From the NCBI GenBank assembly GCA_963810525.1, contig CAWENB010000002.1, positions 124,001 to 188,000 of the forward strand: a DNA stretch of 64,000 nt. The letters run 5' to 3'. The notes beneath the pieces are model-generated. The model did no database searches. It was not told the DNA's origin and worked only from the letters and a program-made list of their open reading frames with translations. The stretch comes from JAICLK01 sp963810525. Its GTDB lineage: Bacteria; Patescibacteriota; Saccharimonadia; Saccharimonadales; UBA4665. Below, piece by piece: positions 25,190-33,661 of this stretch (positions within the stretch are counted from its first letter, which is position 1; every line of letters starts with the position of its first letter). The position numbers and the translations under genes were made by a program.

Positions 25190-25885
25190 TCAGTAGCCAG
25201 GAAAGTAATCGAGCAGGAGCTGAGGACGAGGTATACCGAATCTCAGCAGGTCGTTATAAAGCGGCTCGATAAAGGATTGGGGGCCGGCGAGATAAATGTA
25301 CTTATTTTTAATGGGCTCGATAAATGATATAAATCTGTCGGTGTTTAATCGGCCGGCCAATCCGTGCCAATCACCAGTTGCCTGCGTGACGATTGGCAAA
25401 AATTTCATTGGGTAATGTTGCCAGAGATCCATGAATAGGAGTTCACCCGGGGTTGATGTACTGTATACGAACTGAATATCCCGATGCTCCTTTTTGTGGG
25501 ATAACCACTTAATCATACTGGCATAAGGCGTACAACCGATGCCGGCAGCCAAAAACACCAGCGGGATGGTTGGATCTTTCGGCAAGATAAAATCGCCCAT
25601 TGTTTCTTTTGCGTCTATGACGTCGCTGCTTCGTAGTTTCCATAAAGCCCGTTTAAAACTGCTCGGACGATCCGGGGCAATGTCGATGGTGATTGCCACC
25701 AGCGGCTCATGCGGTGAACTGCTGATACTAAACTCCCGGTATTCTCCACGATCGTCAGCATCTTTATGTGGTATACAAATTTCAATGAACTGCCCGGGTT
25801 CAAAACGTAAAACCGATAATGGTTCAAAATAGAAAGTTTTTACATAAGGGGCCGTATCTTCAATGTGGTGCAACCTGAGTTTCAT
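25190..25885 (-). CDS. FAD/NAD(P)-binding ferredoxin reductase-like protein
   Basis: A 231-residue FNR-fold protein: FAD-binding beta-barrel with REFSISSSPHE (the RxYS-type motif, Phe for Tyr) and a NAD(P)-binding domain with FLAAGIGCTPYASMI and the C-terminal YLAGPQSFIE. No iron-sulfur Cys cluster is present, so an outside electron partner is needed. It follows the GDPD gene after 3 nt on the same strand, so both should be on one message. The stop lies at 25190-25192. Confidence 0.85.
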   Translation of the reverse strand: MKLRLHHIEDTAPYVKTFYFEPLSVLRFEPGQFIEICIPHKDADDRGEYREFSISSSPHEPLVAITIDIAPDRPSSFKRALWKLRSSDVIDAKETMGDFILPKDPTIPLVFLAAGIGCTPYASMIKWLSHKKEHRDIQFVYSTSTPGELLFMDLWQHYPMKFLPIVTQATGDWHGLAGRLNTDRFISFIEPIKNKYIYLAGPQSFIEPLYNDLLRFGIPRPQLLLDYFPGY

Positions 25886-25888
25886 GCC

Positions 25889-26587
25889 TTACGCACGTTT
25901 TCTGGTTTTTAAGGCGGCAGGCTTGATAAATCTCTCTGGGTGGTCGGTGTAGATATTAATTTTCGGATAAAAATACTTCATAAATCGGGCGATACTGACA
26001 CTGTTTACGGTATAGACGTTGAGCGTGAGACGGTAACGCTCGGCTAGTTTATAGGTCAGCGGGTTCATTAGCCACTTGTTAAGCTGAATCCCGTCAGCTC
26101 CAAGATTGCGGGCCGTCTGAATGATGGCAATCGGCGCGAAATGTTCCGAGACATAAATAGGGATGTCGGGCAATACCTGGCGCACACGGCGAAGCTCCTC
26201 GGCATAAAATGATACGACCGACGCCTTAGTTTTCGGATGGCGTTCCAGAACAAGCAGTAGCTCGTCGACACTGCCCCGATCCTTAAGTTCAATGAATACC
26301 GGTTTCTCGCCTATAACATCGAGTGCTTCATCAAGACTTAAAAAATTCTCGTCGTTTCGAAGCTTAAGTTCCTTCATTTGCTTGAGCGTTCTGCGCTTGA
26401 CCCGGACTTTGGTTTGTGCCACTCGCGTCGTAACCGGATCATGTAAAACTACCAATTTATCGTCAGCAGTCAGGTGCGTATCGAGTTCAATAACATCGAC
26501 ATCATGCGCCAGCGCGGCCAGAAAACTTTCGCGACTATTTTCAAGTGCAAGTCCTCTTGCACCACGATGGCCAATTATTTTTGTCAT
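25889..26587 (-). CDS. Glycerophosphodiester phosphodiesterase
   Basis: A 232-residue GDPD-family TIM barrel: IIGHRGARGLALENS (catalytic His and Arg/Asn context), VIELDTHLTADDKLVVLHD (metal-binding Glu-x-Asp and the second catalytic His). It hydrolyses glycerophosphodiesters from phospholipid breakdown to glycerol-3-phosphate. No signal peptide is seen after ATG 26587, so it is likely cytosolic. An earlier in-frame start at 26611 is less likely because it would add residues with no family counterpart. Confidence 0.9.
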   Translation of the reverse strand: MTKIIGHRGARGLALENSRESFLAALAHDVDVIELDTHLTADDKLVVLHDPVTTRVAQTKVRVKRRTLKQMKELKLRNDENFLSLDEALDVIGEKPVFIELKDRGSVDELLLVLERHPKTKASVVSFYAEELRRVRQVLPDIPIYVSEHFAPIAIIQTARNLGADGIQLNKWLMNPLTYKLAERYRLTLNVYTVNSVSIARFMKYFYPKINIYTDHPERFIKPAALKTRKRA

Positions 26588-26655
26588 CTCGCCAATCAGT
26601 GTACAATACAATCAACGCTTGCGGCTACTCAATACATTGAAAGGAGTTTTGAATA

Positions 26656-27183
26656 ATGGCTGATTTTAATCAAGTACTTGACCCGGGCAACTGGAAAAAT
26701 GGAGTCGTCAATACCGTCATTGAAATACCTGAAGGTTCACACTTGAAGATCGAGTGGGACCGGAAGCGCGCGACTTTTACGATTGATCGTGTCGAACCGG
26801 ATGCTTTCCCGAAGCCCGCCAACTACGGATTTATCCCGCAAACCATTGACGAGGACGGCGACGAACTTGACACGCTCGTAGTGTGCGACGAGCCGATTCC
26901 GACCGGCGTCTGGCTGGAGGCGAACGTCATCGGCATTATGAACTTCGAAGATGACGGTGAAATGGATTACAAGATCGTCTGCGTGCCCAGTGATGACCGC
27001 AACACCGGTGACCGCATCAAGTCACTCGATGATCTCGGCGAGCGATGGAAGCAGAAAGTCGAGTTCCACTTCAATCATTACAAAGATCTGAAAAAACCCG
27101 GTACCACCAAGGTACTCGGATGGGGGGACGCCGGGGACGCCAAAAAAATCATTGCCGAGTGCATCGAACGCTTTAAGAAATAA
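26656..27183 (+). CDS. ppa: Inorganic pyrophosphatase (family I)
   Basis: A 175-residue soluble pyrophosphatase: PEGSHLKIEWDRKR, KPANYGFIPQTIDEDGDELD (the DxDxxD metal site), YKIVCVPSDDR and the C-terminal HYKDLKKPGT. It hydrolyses pyrophosphate released by biosynthesis. AAAGGAG before the ATG gives a strong start. The next gene begins 2 nt after the stop, so they are co-transcribed. Confidence 0.95.
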   Translation: MADFNQVLDPGNWKNGVVNTVIEIPEGSHLKIEWDRKRATFTIDRVEPDAFPKPANYGFIPQTIDEDGDELDTLVVCDEPIPTGVWLEANVIGIMNFEDDGEMDYKIVCVPSDDRNTGDRIKSLDDLGERWKQKVEFHFNHYKDLKKPGTTKVLGWGDAGDAKKIIAECIERFKK

Positions 27184-27185
27184 TC

Positions 27186-27779
27186 ATGAAAAAAGTCGTT
27201 CCGTCGGATGCGATACTCATCCCCGATCAGGCCAAGCGTGTATTTGCCGGCATAATCTATGACGTCTACCAATGGCCACAAAAGTTATTCGACGGATCTG
27301 ATGCTACCTTTGAAATGCTCCGCCGGCCAGACACGGTAGGCGCACTCTGTGTGGTAGATGATAAAATCCTAGTCTTGAATGATGAGCAGCCGCACCGCGG
27401 ATCAATTCCGAGTTTTCCGGGTGGCCGGGTAGACGCGGGCGAGCCAAATACGCTCGAAGCCGCACAGCGTGAAGTACGTGAAGAAACCGGCTACGATTTT
27501 AAAAACTGGCGGCTCGTACAGGTCTGGCAGCCACACGGTAAAATTGAATGGTTCATTTACTTTTATATCGCCTGGGATGTGGCCGGAAGTATCGCGCCGC
27601 ATTTAGATGCCGGTGAAAGAATTACCGTAGAGCATCTCTCATTTGATGAGACTAAGCGGCTTGTCATGAACAATGATGGTTATTTGGGTGAAGCGCATGG
27701 CCTATATGAAAACGCGGTAAGTATCGAAGATCTATTGGCTTTGCCTGAGTTTGTAGGCAATGAGATTAACCGGCCGTGA
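27186..27779 (+). CDS. Nudix hydrolase (ADP-ribose-pyrophosphatase-like)
   Basis: A 197-residue Nudix protein with a complete box GGRVDAGEPNTLEAAQREVREETGY and a WQPHGKIEWFIYFYIAWD strand after it. N-terminal residues 12-40 form an extension similar to ADP-ribose/nucleoside-diphosphate-sugar hydrolases. Cytosolic. It follows ppa by 2 nt and its TGA stop overlaps the GTG of the next Nudix reading frame (GTGA), so the three are coupled. Confidence 0.88.
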   Translation: MKKVVPSDAILIPDQAKRVFAGIIYDVYQWPQKLFDGSDATFEMLRRPDTVGALCVVDDKILVLNDEQPHRGSIPSFPGGRVDAGEPNTLEAAQREVREETGYDFKNWRLVQVWQPHGKIEWFIYFYIAWDVAGSIAPHLDAGERITVEHLSFDETKRLVMNNDGYLGEAHGLYENAVSIEDLLALPEFVGNEINRP

Positions 27780-28339
27780 CGAATCGCGAGCTGGAAGCGA
27801 TATTGACCCGGTATTTAGAAATTTATCCCGGAGAATAAACTAACCTGCAACTTCTTCGGGACCAGTTAGCGGCTAGTGAGACACTCAATTCCCGGAAGAA
27901 TTTTCGCGGACACATTACCGGTGCCGGCATAGTATTGTCGCCGGATAAAAGCAGAATACTGGTTGTGCACCATAAATTTTTTGACGATTGGTTTCAACCT
28001 GGCGGTCACTGGGAGTCGGATGACCCAAACCCTTGGGATGCGGCCGCGCGTGAGGTCAGAGAAGAAACTAATGTGGATATAGACCAAATGTTGGCAGTCA
28101 CAAACGACGACCCGCATATTCCGCTGGATATTCAAACGCATCCCTATAAGGCGCGTCCCGAAAAGGCCGAGCCGGCACATTTTCATCATGACTGGCGCTA
28201 TGTATTTTTAGCAAAAAACGAAGAACTGTCACCGCTCAAAGCAGAAGTTGTGTCAGCCATGTGGATGCGATTCGATGATTCGCGCTTAAAAAATATCCAG
28301 CGCTCGATCGTCAAATTGCGGCGCATGCATTTTGTTTGA
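27776..28339 (+). pseudogene. Nudix hydrolase gene interrupted by an in-frame TAA
   Basis: The frame starts at GTG 27776, which overlaps the previous TGA, and reads TNRELEAILTRYLEIYPGE before a TAA at 27836-27838. The same frame then continues without break as TNLQLLRDQLAASETLNS, HITGAGIVLS and the Nudix box GGHWESDDPNPWDAAAREVREETN to a stop at 28339. The segment before the stop looks like the natural N-terminus of this subgroup. A single base change would restore it. Either the gene is broken, it restarts at a downstream start such as TTG 27935, or the base is a sequencing error. Confidence 0.7.
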
Positions 28340-28427
28340 TATGTTCAAGAGACAAAGTGCGCTTGCGCGACACCGCTCATGCTTTTACAATGTACTTAGA
28401 TAAAAACTTTCTAAGCAGTGGGGGCAT

Positions 28428-29462
28428 ATGAAAACACGTCTAGCAATTAACGGATTCGGCCGGATTGGCCGGAACGCATTCAAGGTGGCGTTTGAGCGAA
28501 GTGACGTAGAAATTGTCGCCATTAACGATCTCACCGACACCAAAACACTGGCGCACTTGCTCAAACATGACAGTAATTACGGCACGTACGGACACGCGGT
28601 CGGTTATGACGATAAGGACATCATTGTTGACGGTAAGCATATCAAGGTGCTTGCCGAAAAAGATCCTACAGCCTTGCCTTGGCGCGACCTTAACGTTGAT
28701 GTGGTGATTGAATCTACCGGTTTCTTCGTCAAGCCCGAGCTTGCAAAGGCGCACGTCGACGCTGGCGCCAAAAAAGTAGTGATCAGCGCACCGGCTAAAG
28801 GCGACGGCGCTATTACGGTGGTACTTGGGGTCAACGAGGATTCGCTCAATGAAGCCGGGGAAATCATTAGCAATGCAAGTTGTACGACGAATTGCATCAC
28901 ACCGGTAGCAGCGGTTGTCGAAGCGGCGTTCGGCATCGAAAAAGCCATGATGACCACGGTGCACAGTTATACTGCAAGCCAGAAGCTGCAGGATGCGCCC
29001 GCCAAAGACTTGCGCGAAGCCCGTAATGCGGCTGAAAACATCGTGCCGACCACAACCGGAGCTAGCATCGCCGCCGCAAAGGCCCTGCCGGCATTGGAAA
29101 ATAAATTCGGCGGCATGAGTATCCGCGTGCCAACCCCTGTGGTTTCACTCAGCGATTTCGTGATTATCACCAAACGCGATGTCACGGTCGAGGAAGTCAA
29201 TGAAACTTTCCGCAAGGCTGCCAAGGAGCCATATTTCCAGGGCATACTTGACGTTACCGAGGAAGAGCTTGTAAGCAGCGATTTCATCGGCAACAGCCAC
29301 TCTTGCATTGTCGACCTTAAATTGACAGCGGTTATCGAAAGAAACATGTTGAAAGTTGTCGCTTGGTACGATAACGAATGGGGCTACAGCAACCGACTGG
29401 TTGAAGTTTGCGCCGACACCGGCCGGATACTGCACGAAAAGGAACACCACGAACACGAGTAA
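28428..29462 (+). CDS. gap: Glyceraldehyde-3-phosphate dehydrogenase
   Basis: A 344-residue GAPDH: NAD-binding INGFGRIGRNAFK, ASCTTNCITP with the catalytic Cys152, the His in TVHSYTASQKLQD, and WYDNEWGYSNRLVE near the end. It oxidises glyceraldehyde-3-phosphate in glycolysis. A GGGGG stretch lies just before ATG. It opens a run of carbon-metabolism genes (rpiB 4 nt later, rpe overlapping). The C-terminal EKEHHEHE tail is short and His-rich. Confidence 0.97.
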   Translation: MKTRLAINGFGRIGRNAFKVAFERSDVEIVAINDLTDTKTLAHLLKHDSNYGTYGHAVGYDDKDIIVDGKHIKVLAEKDPTALPWRDLNVDVVIESTGFFVKPELAKAHVDAGAKKVVISAPAKGDGAITVVLGVNEDSLNEAGEIISNASCTTNCITPVAAVVEAAFGIEKAMMTTVHSYTASQKLQDAPAKDLREARNAAENIVPTTTGASIAAAKALPALENKFGGMSIRVPTPVVSLSDFVIITKRDVTVEEVNETFRKAAKEPYFQGILDVTEEELVSSDFIGNSHSCIVDLKLTAVIERNMLKVVAWYDNEWGYSNRLVEVCADTGRILHEKEHHEHE

Positions 29463-29465
29463 ATC

Positions 29466-29960
29466 ATGAAGATCGCCCTCACCACCGACCACGCGGGAGT
29501 AGAAAAACTCAAGCAGCTGCAAGTGTATCTGAACGGACTCGGCCACGAATGCATCAACTACGGCCCCCGTGAAGTGGACATTGATGATGACTATCCGGAT
29601 TTCATGTTTCCGGCGGCACTGGCCGTTGCCGATAGGACTTGCGAACGAGCCATCATCGTCGGCGGCAGCGGCCAGGGTGAAGCCATGTGCGCCAATCGGG
29701 TCAAAGGCGTGCGCGCAGCGGTATATTATGGGCCGGCCAAGGCCGTCGAAGCGATAGACGCCGAAGGCGACGCCTCGCCGGACGAATACGAAATTATCCG
29801 CCTCAGCCGCCAACACAATGATGCCAATGTACTGAGTCTGGCAGCTCGCTTTTTGACCGAAGACAACATCAGGATAGCGGTGCGGATTTGGCTCGAGACA
29901 CCGTTTAGCGGTATCGGCCGTCACCAGCGGCGAATTAAGAAAATTGACGAACTGGCATGA
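29466..29960 (+). CDS. rpiB: Ribose-5-phosphate isomerase B
   Basis: A 164-residue RpiB/LacAB-type isomerase: ALTTDHAGVEKLK with the substrate-binding start, the Gly-rich GGSGQGEAMCANRVKGVRAAV loop that binds the phosphate, and RHNDANVLSLAARFLT near the C-terminus. It interconverts ribose-5-phosphate and ribulose-5-phosphate. It carries an extra segment after the Gly-rich loop (EAIDAEGDASPDEYE) compared with the E. coli protein. The stop overlaps the rpe ATG (ATGA). Confidence 0.88.
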   Translation: MKIALTTDHAGVEKLKQLQVYLNGLGHECINYGPREVDIDDDYPDFMFPAALAVADRTCERAIIVGGSGQGEAMCANRVKGVRAAVYYGPAKAVEAIDAEGDASPDEYEIIRLSRQHNDANVLSLAARFLTEDNIRIAVRIWLETPFSGIGRHQRRIKKIDELA

Positions 29961-30589
29961 TCGATATTTGTCCGACCATTGACGCCGAAGATAATGAAAC
30001 GTACCGTGCACAAATTGAACGCATCATTCCGTTTGCGCACCGGGTGCATATAGATTTGGGCGATGGCGAATTTACACCGAACAAACTGGTTCCTATTGAG
30101 GATATATGGTGGCCGGGAGGCATGCGTGCTGATTTGCATGTGATGTACCGCCGTCCGTTCGAACACATGCCGGCACTTATCGCGCTTTCGCCGCAGTGCA
30201 TTATTGTGCACGCGGAAGCTGAGGGTGATTTTCCCGGTTTTGTGTACGATGTACATCGCCACGGCATCGAAGCCGGTGTAGCATTGCTCCAAAACAGTCC
30301 GGTCGAGCTGATAACGTCAGCACTTGAAATGATCGACCACGTGCTGATTTTTTCCGGCAATCTCGGACACCAGGGCGGGAGTACTGCCGATCTGGGTTTG
30401 CTGGACAAAGTAAAGCTCATTAAAGCGTTGCGGCCAACGATAGAAATAAGCTGGGACGGTGGCGTGAATGACCAAAACATCAAACAGCTCATTGAAGCTG
30501 GCGTGCAAGTAGTAAACGTCGGCGGCTTTATTCAGCATGCGCATGATGCCGAAAGAGCATACCAATCGCTCGTGTCCGCAGCAGCCTAG
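29957..30589 (+). CDS. rpe: Ribulose-phosphate 3-epimerase-like protein
   Basis: A 210-residue TIM-barrel protein. Metal and catalytic residues of RPE are present: HRVHIDLGDGEF (HxD pair), ADLHVMYRRP (His on strand 3), and SWDGGVNDQN (second Asp in DGGV). It should epimerise ribulose-5-phosphate and xylulose-5-phosphate. Sequence around residues 30-45 (IDLGDGEFTPN, WWPGG) differs from canonical enzymes (MDGHFVPN), so a related sugar phosphate is possible. It overlaps rpiB by 4 nt and precedes the transketolase genes, which supports the pentose phosphate role. Confidence 0.78.
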   Translation: MIDICPTIDAEDNETYRAQIERIIPFAHRVHIDLGDGEFTPNKLVPIEDIWWPGGMRADLHVMYRRPFEHMPALIALSPQCIIVHAEAEGDFPGFVYDVHRHGIEAGVALLQNSPVELITSALEMIDHVLIFSGNLGHQGGSTADLGLLDKVKLIKALRPTIEISWDGGVNDQNIKQLIEAGVQVVNVGGFIQHAHDAERAYQSLVSAAA

Positions 30590-30591
30590 CC

Positions 30592-30620
30592 TTGTCTGGC
30601 TACTTTTAAAAACCTATAAT
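30592..30620 (+). promoter_or_regulatory. Promoter upstream of the transketolase N-terminal subunit
   Basis: TTGTCT (30592-30597) and TATAAT (30615-30620) are separated by 17 bp, an ideal spacing. The hexamer ends 10 nt before ATG 30631, so the message would have a very short leader. It lies just after the rpe stop and may drive the whole tkt-DMT-fba-pfkB segment. Confidence 0.6.
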
Positions 30621-30630
30621 CATAAGCGAT

Positions 30631-31485
30631 ATGCAAAAATATACAACTCAAGAATTAGAACTCATAGCTGACGAGATACGCCAGGACATTATTAAAATGC
30701 TCGAGCATGCCGGCAGCGGACACTCGGCGGGTAGCTTGGGACAAGCCGACATATTTACGGCGTTATATTTTGAGGTACTCAATCACGACCCGAAAAACCC
30801 GGACTGGACGGAACGTGATATTTTAGTCCAGAGTAACGGCCACACTTGCCCAGTACGCTACGCAACAATGGCGCATGCCGGCTATTTTAGCCGTAAAGAA
30901 CTATTGACACTCCGACAGTACGGCTCGCGGCTGCAAGGCCACCCGGAACGCACCAAATTACCAGGGCTGGAAACCACCAGCGGCCCGCTCGGAAGTGGCT
31001 TAAGCCAGGCCTGCGGCATGTCGCTGGCACTTCGCATGAACAAGCAAAATCACCGCTGGGTGTACGTCACGACCGGCGATGGCGAGCTGGACGAGGGTAA
31101 CAACTGGGAAGCCATCATGCTAGCGGGCAAGTATCATTTGAATAACATTGTGGCTATCGTTGACCGAAACAATATCCAGATCGATGGTCCGACCGAAGTT
31201 GTTATGCCGCTTGAGGATTTGCAGGCTAAATGGGAAGCGTTTGGCTGGCACGTGATTGAAATTGACGGCAACAATATTGAAGCTGTTATCGACGCCTGCG
31301 CTATGGCACGAGCGGTTGTTGAAAAACCGGTCTGCATCATCGCCCACACGGTGCCCGGCAAGGGTGTGGATTTTATGGAATACGACTTCCATTGGCACGG
31401 TGCACCGCCGAATCACGAGCAAGCCAAGCAAGCGCTACACGAACTACGAACACTGCAGGGTAAAATACGGAGCGAGCATGAATAG
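30631..31485 (+). CDS. Transketolase, N-terminal (TPP pyrophosphate) subunit
   Basis: A 284-residue protein equal to the N-terminal half of transketolase: GSGHSAGSLGQADIF, GPLGSGLSQACGMSLAL and the TPP-Mg motif TGDGELDEGNNWEA. With the separate C-terminal subunit it should transfer two-carbon units between sugar phosphates. The split form is common in archaea, some Gram-positives and CPR bacteria. Its stop (31483-31485) overlaps the start of a small membrane protein gene by 8 nt. Confidence 0.93.
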   Translation: MQKYTTQELELIADEIRQDIIKMLEHAGSGHSAGSLGQADIFTALYFEVLNHDPKNPDWTERDILVQSNGHTCPVRYATMAHAGYFSRKELLTLRQYGSRLQGHPERTKLPGLETTSGPLGSGLSQACGMSLALRMNKQNHRWVYVTTGDGELDEGNNWEAIMLAGKYHLNNIVAIVDRNNIQIDGPTEVVMPLEDLQAKWEAFGWHVIEIDGNNIEAVIDACAMARAVVEKPVCIIAHTVPGKGVDFMEYDFHWHGAPPNHEQAKQALHELRTLQGKIRSEHE

Positions 31486-31720
31486 GCTTTTAGCTTTTAA
31501 TTCATTTGCCTTGATGATCGGTATCGCAGTTGTAACCGTAAGCTGGCTCAAAACAAATCCTGCGCAACAAAAACTCAAAGCCGCCGGACTGGAACAGAGG
31601 TTTGATGTCTTTGGATGTTTCGGGGACGTCTTCCTATGGAGTTCGGTTGCCGCAACGCTAATTTACGTGTACCGCAGAATCGTTAAAACGGAGAAGAAAC
31701 GATGGCCGATGCACATTTAA
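31478..31720 (+). CDS. Small two-helix membrane protein between transketolase halves
   Basis: An 80-residue protein with two hydrophobic segments (about residues 4-24 and 47-68), a charged loop (QQKLKAAGLEQRFDV) and a basic C-terminus. It overlaps the N-subunit gene by 8 nt and the C-subunit start by 19 nt. GGAG 5 nt upstream of the ATG supports translation. I recognise no family. The nested overlaps suggest coupled translation, which would give fixed ratios with the transketolase subunits; whether it anchors the enzyme to the membrane is speculation. Confidence 0.7.
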   Translation: MNRLLAFNSFALMIGIAVVTVSWLKTNPAQQKLKAAGLEQRFDVFGCFGDVFLWSSVAATLIYVYRRIVKTEKKRWPMHI

Positions 31721-32679
31721 TACATAATTTCTTAGCTAAAGACATAAAACTAGAGCCGATTCGTAGCGGCTTCGGACGCGGCCTGATTGTAGCCGCCGAT
31801 AACAATCAGCAGCTAGTTGGCGCTTGCGCAGACTTGACCGAATCAACACATATGAGCGAGTTTGCGGCAAAATATCCGGAACGGTTCGTAGAAGTCGGCA
31901 TAGCTGAACAGAACCTGGTGACAGTCGGCTCTGGCCTTGCTGCCATGGGGAAGATACCCTTCGTGAGCAGCTACGCGGCGTTCGCGCCCGGTCGCTGCTG
32001 GGAACAAATACGGACGACTATTTGCCTGAATAATCAGCCGGTCAAAATCATCGGCTCGCACGCCGGCCTAAGTGTCGGCCTCGACGGCGCGACTCATCAA
32101 GTGCTTGAGGATATCGGCATTATGCGGGTGTTACCGAATATGGTAGTACTTGCGCCGTGCGATTCAGTAGAAGCCGAAAAGGCTACGCTCGCCATGGCTG
32201 CCGACACCCGGCCTAATTATATGCGTCTGGCCCGCGAAGCCACGCCGGTGATAACCACGGAAAATACTCCATTCAAAATCGGCGAAGCGTATGTATATTG
32301 GGTCGGTTTTGATATCACCATCATCGCCACCGGCACTATGACCTACCAGGCTTTAGTTGCGGCGGCGAAACTAGCAAATGACGGCATCCGGGCTGAAGTC
32401 GTGCATATGCCGACTATTAAACCGCTGGATGCCGATACCATACTCGACAGTGTACGTAAGACGAAAGCCGTAGTAACAGCAGAAGAAGGTCAAATTGCCG
32501 GCGGTCTTGGCGGAGCCGTCGCGGAACTTTTGGGCGAGGAATTGCCAGTACCGATTAAACGCGTCGGCATACGCGACCGGTTTGGCGAATCCGGCCAACC
32601 GGCCGAGCTCATAGAACACTTGGGTCTCAGTGCAAAACATATTATGTTTGCGGTTCACGAAGTGCTAGGCAAGAAGTAA
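31702..32679 (+). CDS. Transketolase, C-terminal subunit
   Basis: A 325-residue protein with the pyrimidine-binding domain (CADLTESTHMSEFAAKYPERF, VGIAEQNLVTVGSGLAAMG with the catalytic Glu) and the C-terminal transketolase domain (EEGQIAGGLGGAVAELL). It completes the transketolase with the N-terminal subunit. GGAGAAGAAACG upstream gives a good ribosome site within the preceding small gene. It is followed 22 nt later by a DMT transporter gene. Confidence 0.94.
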   Translation: MADAHLIHNFLAKDIKLEPIRSGFGRGLIVAADNNQQLVGACADLTESTHMSEFAAKYPERFVEVGIAEQNLVTVGSGLAAMGKIPFVSSYAAFAPGRCWEQIRTTICLNNQPVKIIGSHAGLSVGLDGATHQVLEDIGIMRVLPNMVVLAPCDSVEAEKATLAMAADTRPNYMRLAREATPVITTENTPFKIGEAYVYWVGFDITIIATGTMTYQALVAAAKLANDGIRAEVVHMPTIKPLDADTILDSVRKTKAVVTAEEGQIAGGLGGAVAELLGEELPVPIKRVGIRDRFGESGQPAELIEHLGLSAKHIMFAVHEVLGKK

Positions 32680-32700
32680 TTAAGTCTGGTTAACATAAAC

Positions 32701-33588
32701 ATGAACTGGCAAACGTTAATTTTATTGAGCACTGTATTCAATGCATTCGGTATGATTACGCTGCGGGTTCTCGCTCGAGACAAGCGAACGACTAATGCCA
32801 ACTTTGCCATTTCGGCCGGGGCATATATTGGTATCTATACAGCTATACTGCTACTGCTGCCCGTACTTGGCCGGGTTCAATGGCATGTGTTCCATGATTA
32901 CTGGTGGCGTTTCATCGGTGGCGGCCTGGCTTTTGCACTGACGAACGCATTTGTTTACAAAACGCTCGTGTATTTTGACGTGGCGGTTGCTAATATTGCC
33001 GGAACGCTGAATGCCGTGTTTGCAGTCGCTGGTTCGGCGATTTTCTTGCACGAGGATCTGACACCACAGCAGGCTGTTGGTGCGCTTATCCTGCTTCCGG
33101 CAATCGCATATGGCGTAATTGCTACTCACTCAACCTCCAAAAAGTCAGACCGGCGTTCGGTGAAACTCGGCCTATTCTACACTCTGCTTGCCAGCATATG
33201 CTATGGCGTGGCCATGGTAAACGAAAAGTCAATGCTTGGACACATGTCCGCTGCGTCTTATGCGGTATTCGGGGTGGGTGGACAATTCGCCATGATGTGG
33301 GTGACTGCAGCAATATGGCAACCGAATCAGATACGCCTGCTGCTACGACCACGGGTGGCCCAATGGAGTTTGCTGACCGGGGCACTCCGCGGACTTGGCG
33401 GCATATGTGTCATCCTGACGGAAATTAAGAGCAACAACATGGCGTTGGCGGTAGTAATCGCCAACTTCCGGCTGATTGTTGTCATCTTCTTAGGCGCTTG
33501 GCTGTTGAAAGAACATAAGCACGTGCAACAAAAACTGGTGGCTGCCTGCGGATCAATTGCCGGTATCGCTGTTATGTTCTGGAAATAG
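32701..33588 (+). CDS. EamA/DMT-family transporter
   Basis: A 295-residue integral membrane protein with about ten helices in two EamA repeats. The first repeat ends with TLNAVFAVAGSAIFLHEDLTPQQ and the second with VVIANFRLIVVIFLGAWLLKEH, both characteristic of drug/metabolite transporters. The cargo is unknown; position inside the sugar-phosphate cluster might suggest a metabolite exporter, but that is inference only. It starts 21 nt after the transketolase C-subunit. Confidence 0.85.
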   Translation: MNWQTLILLSTVFNAFGMITLRVLARDKRTTNANFAISAGAYIGIYTAILLLLPVLGRVQWHVFHDYWWRFIGGGLAFALTNAFVYKTLVYFDVAVANIAGTLNAVFAVAGSAIFLHEDLTPQQAVGALILLPAIAYGVIATHSTSKKSDRRSVKLGLFYTLLASICYGVAMVNEKSMLGHMSAASYAVFGVGGQFAMMWVTAAIWQPNQIRLLLRPRVAQWSLLTGALRGLGGICVILTEIKSNNMALAVVIANFRLIVVIFLGAWLLKEHKHVQQKLVAACGSIAGIAVMFWK

Positions 33589-33661
33589 TTTTATCAAAAG
33601 CCATAAGCGGCTACAATATGAGCAGAGTCTAGACAACTAAATAAGTAACATGGAGCACGCG

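Noticed and set aside
27836..27838. TAA read as a sense codon
   Set aside because: TAA ends other complete genes at family-typical ends; no sign of genome-wide recoding.
29145..30011. 288-codon antisense frame opposite gap and rpiB
   Set aside because: Shadow of two conserved genes; no independent ribosome site.
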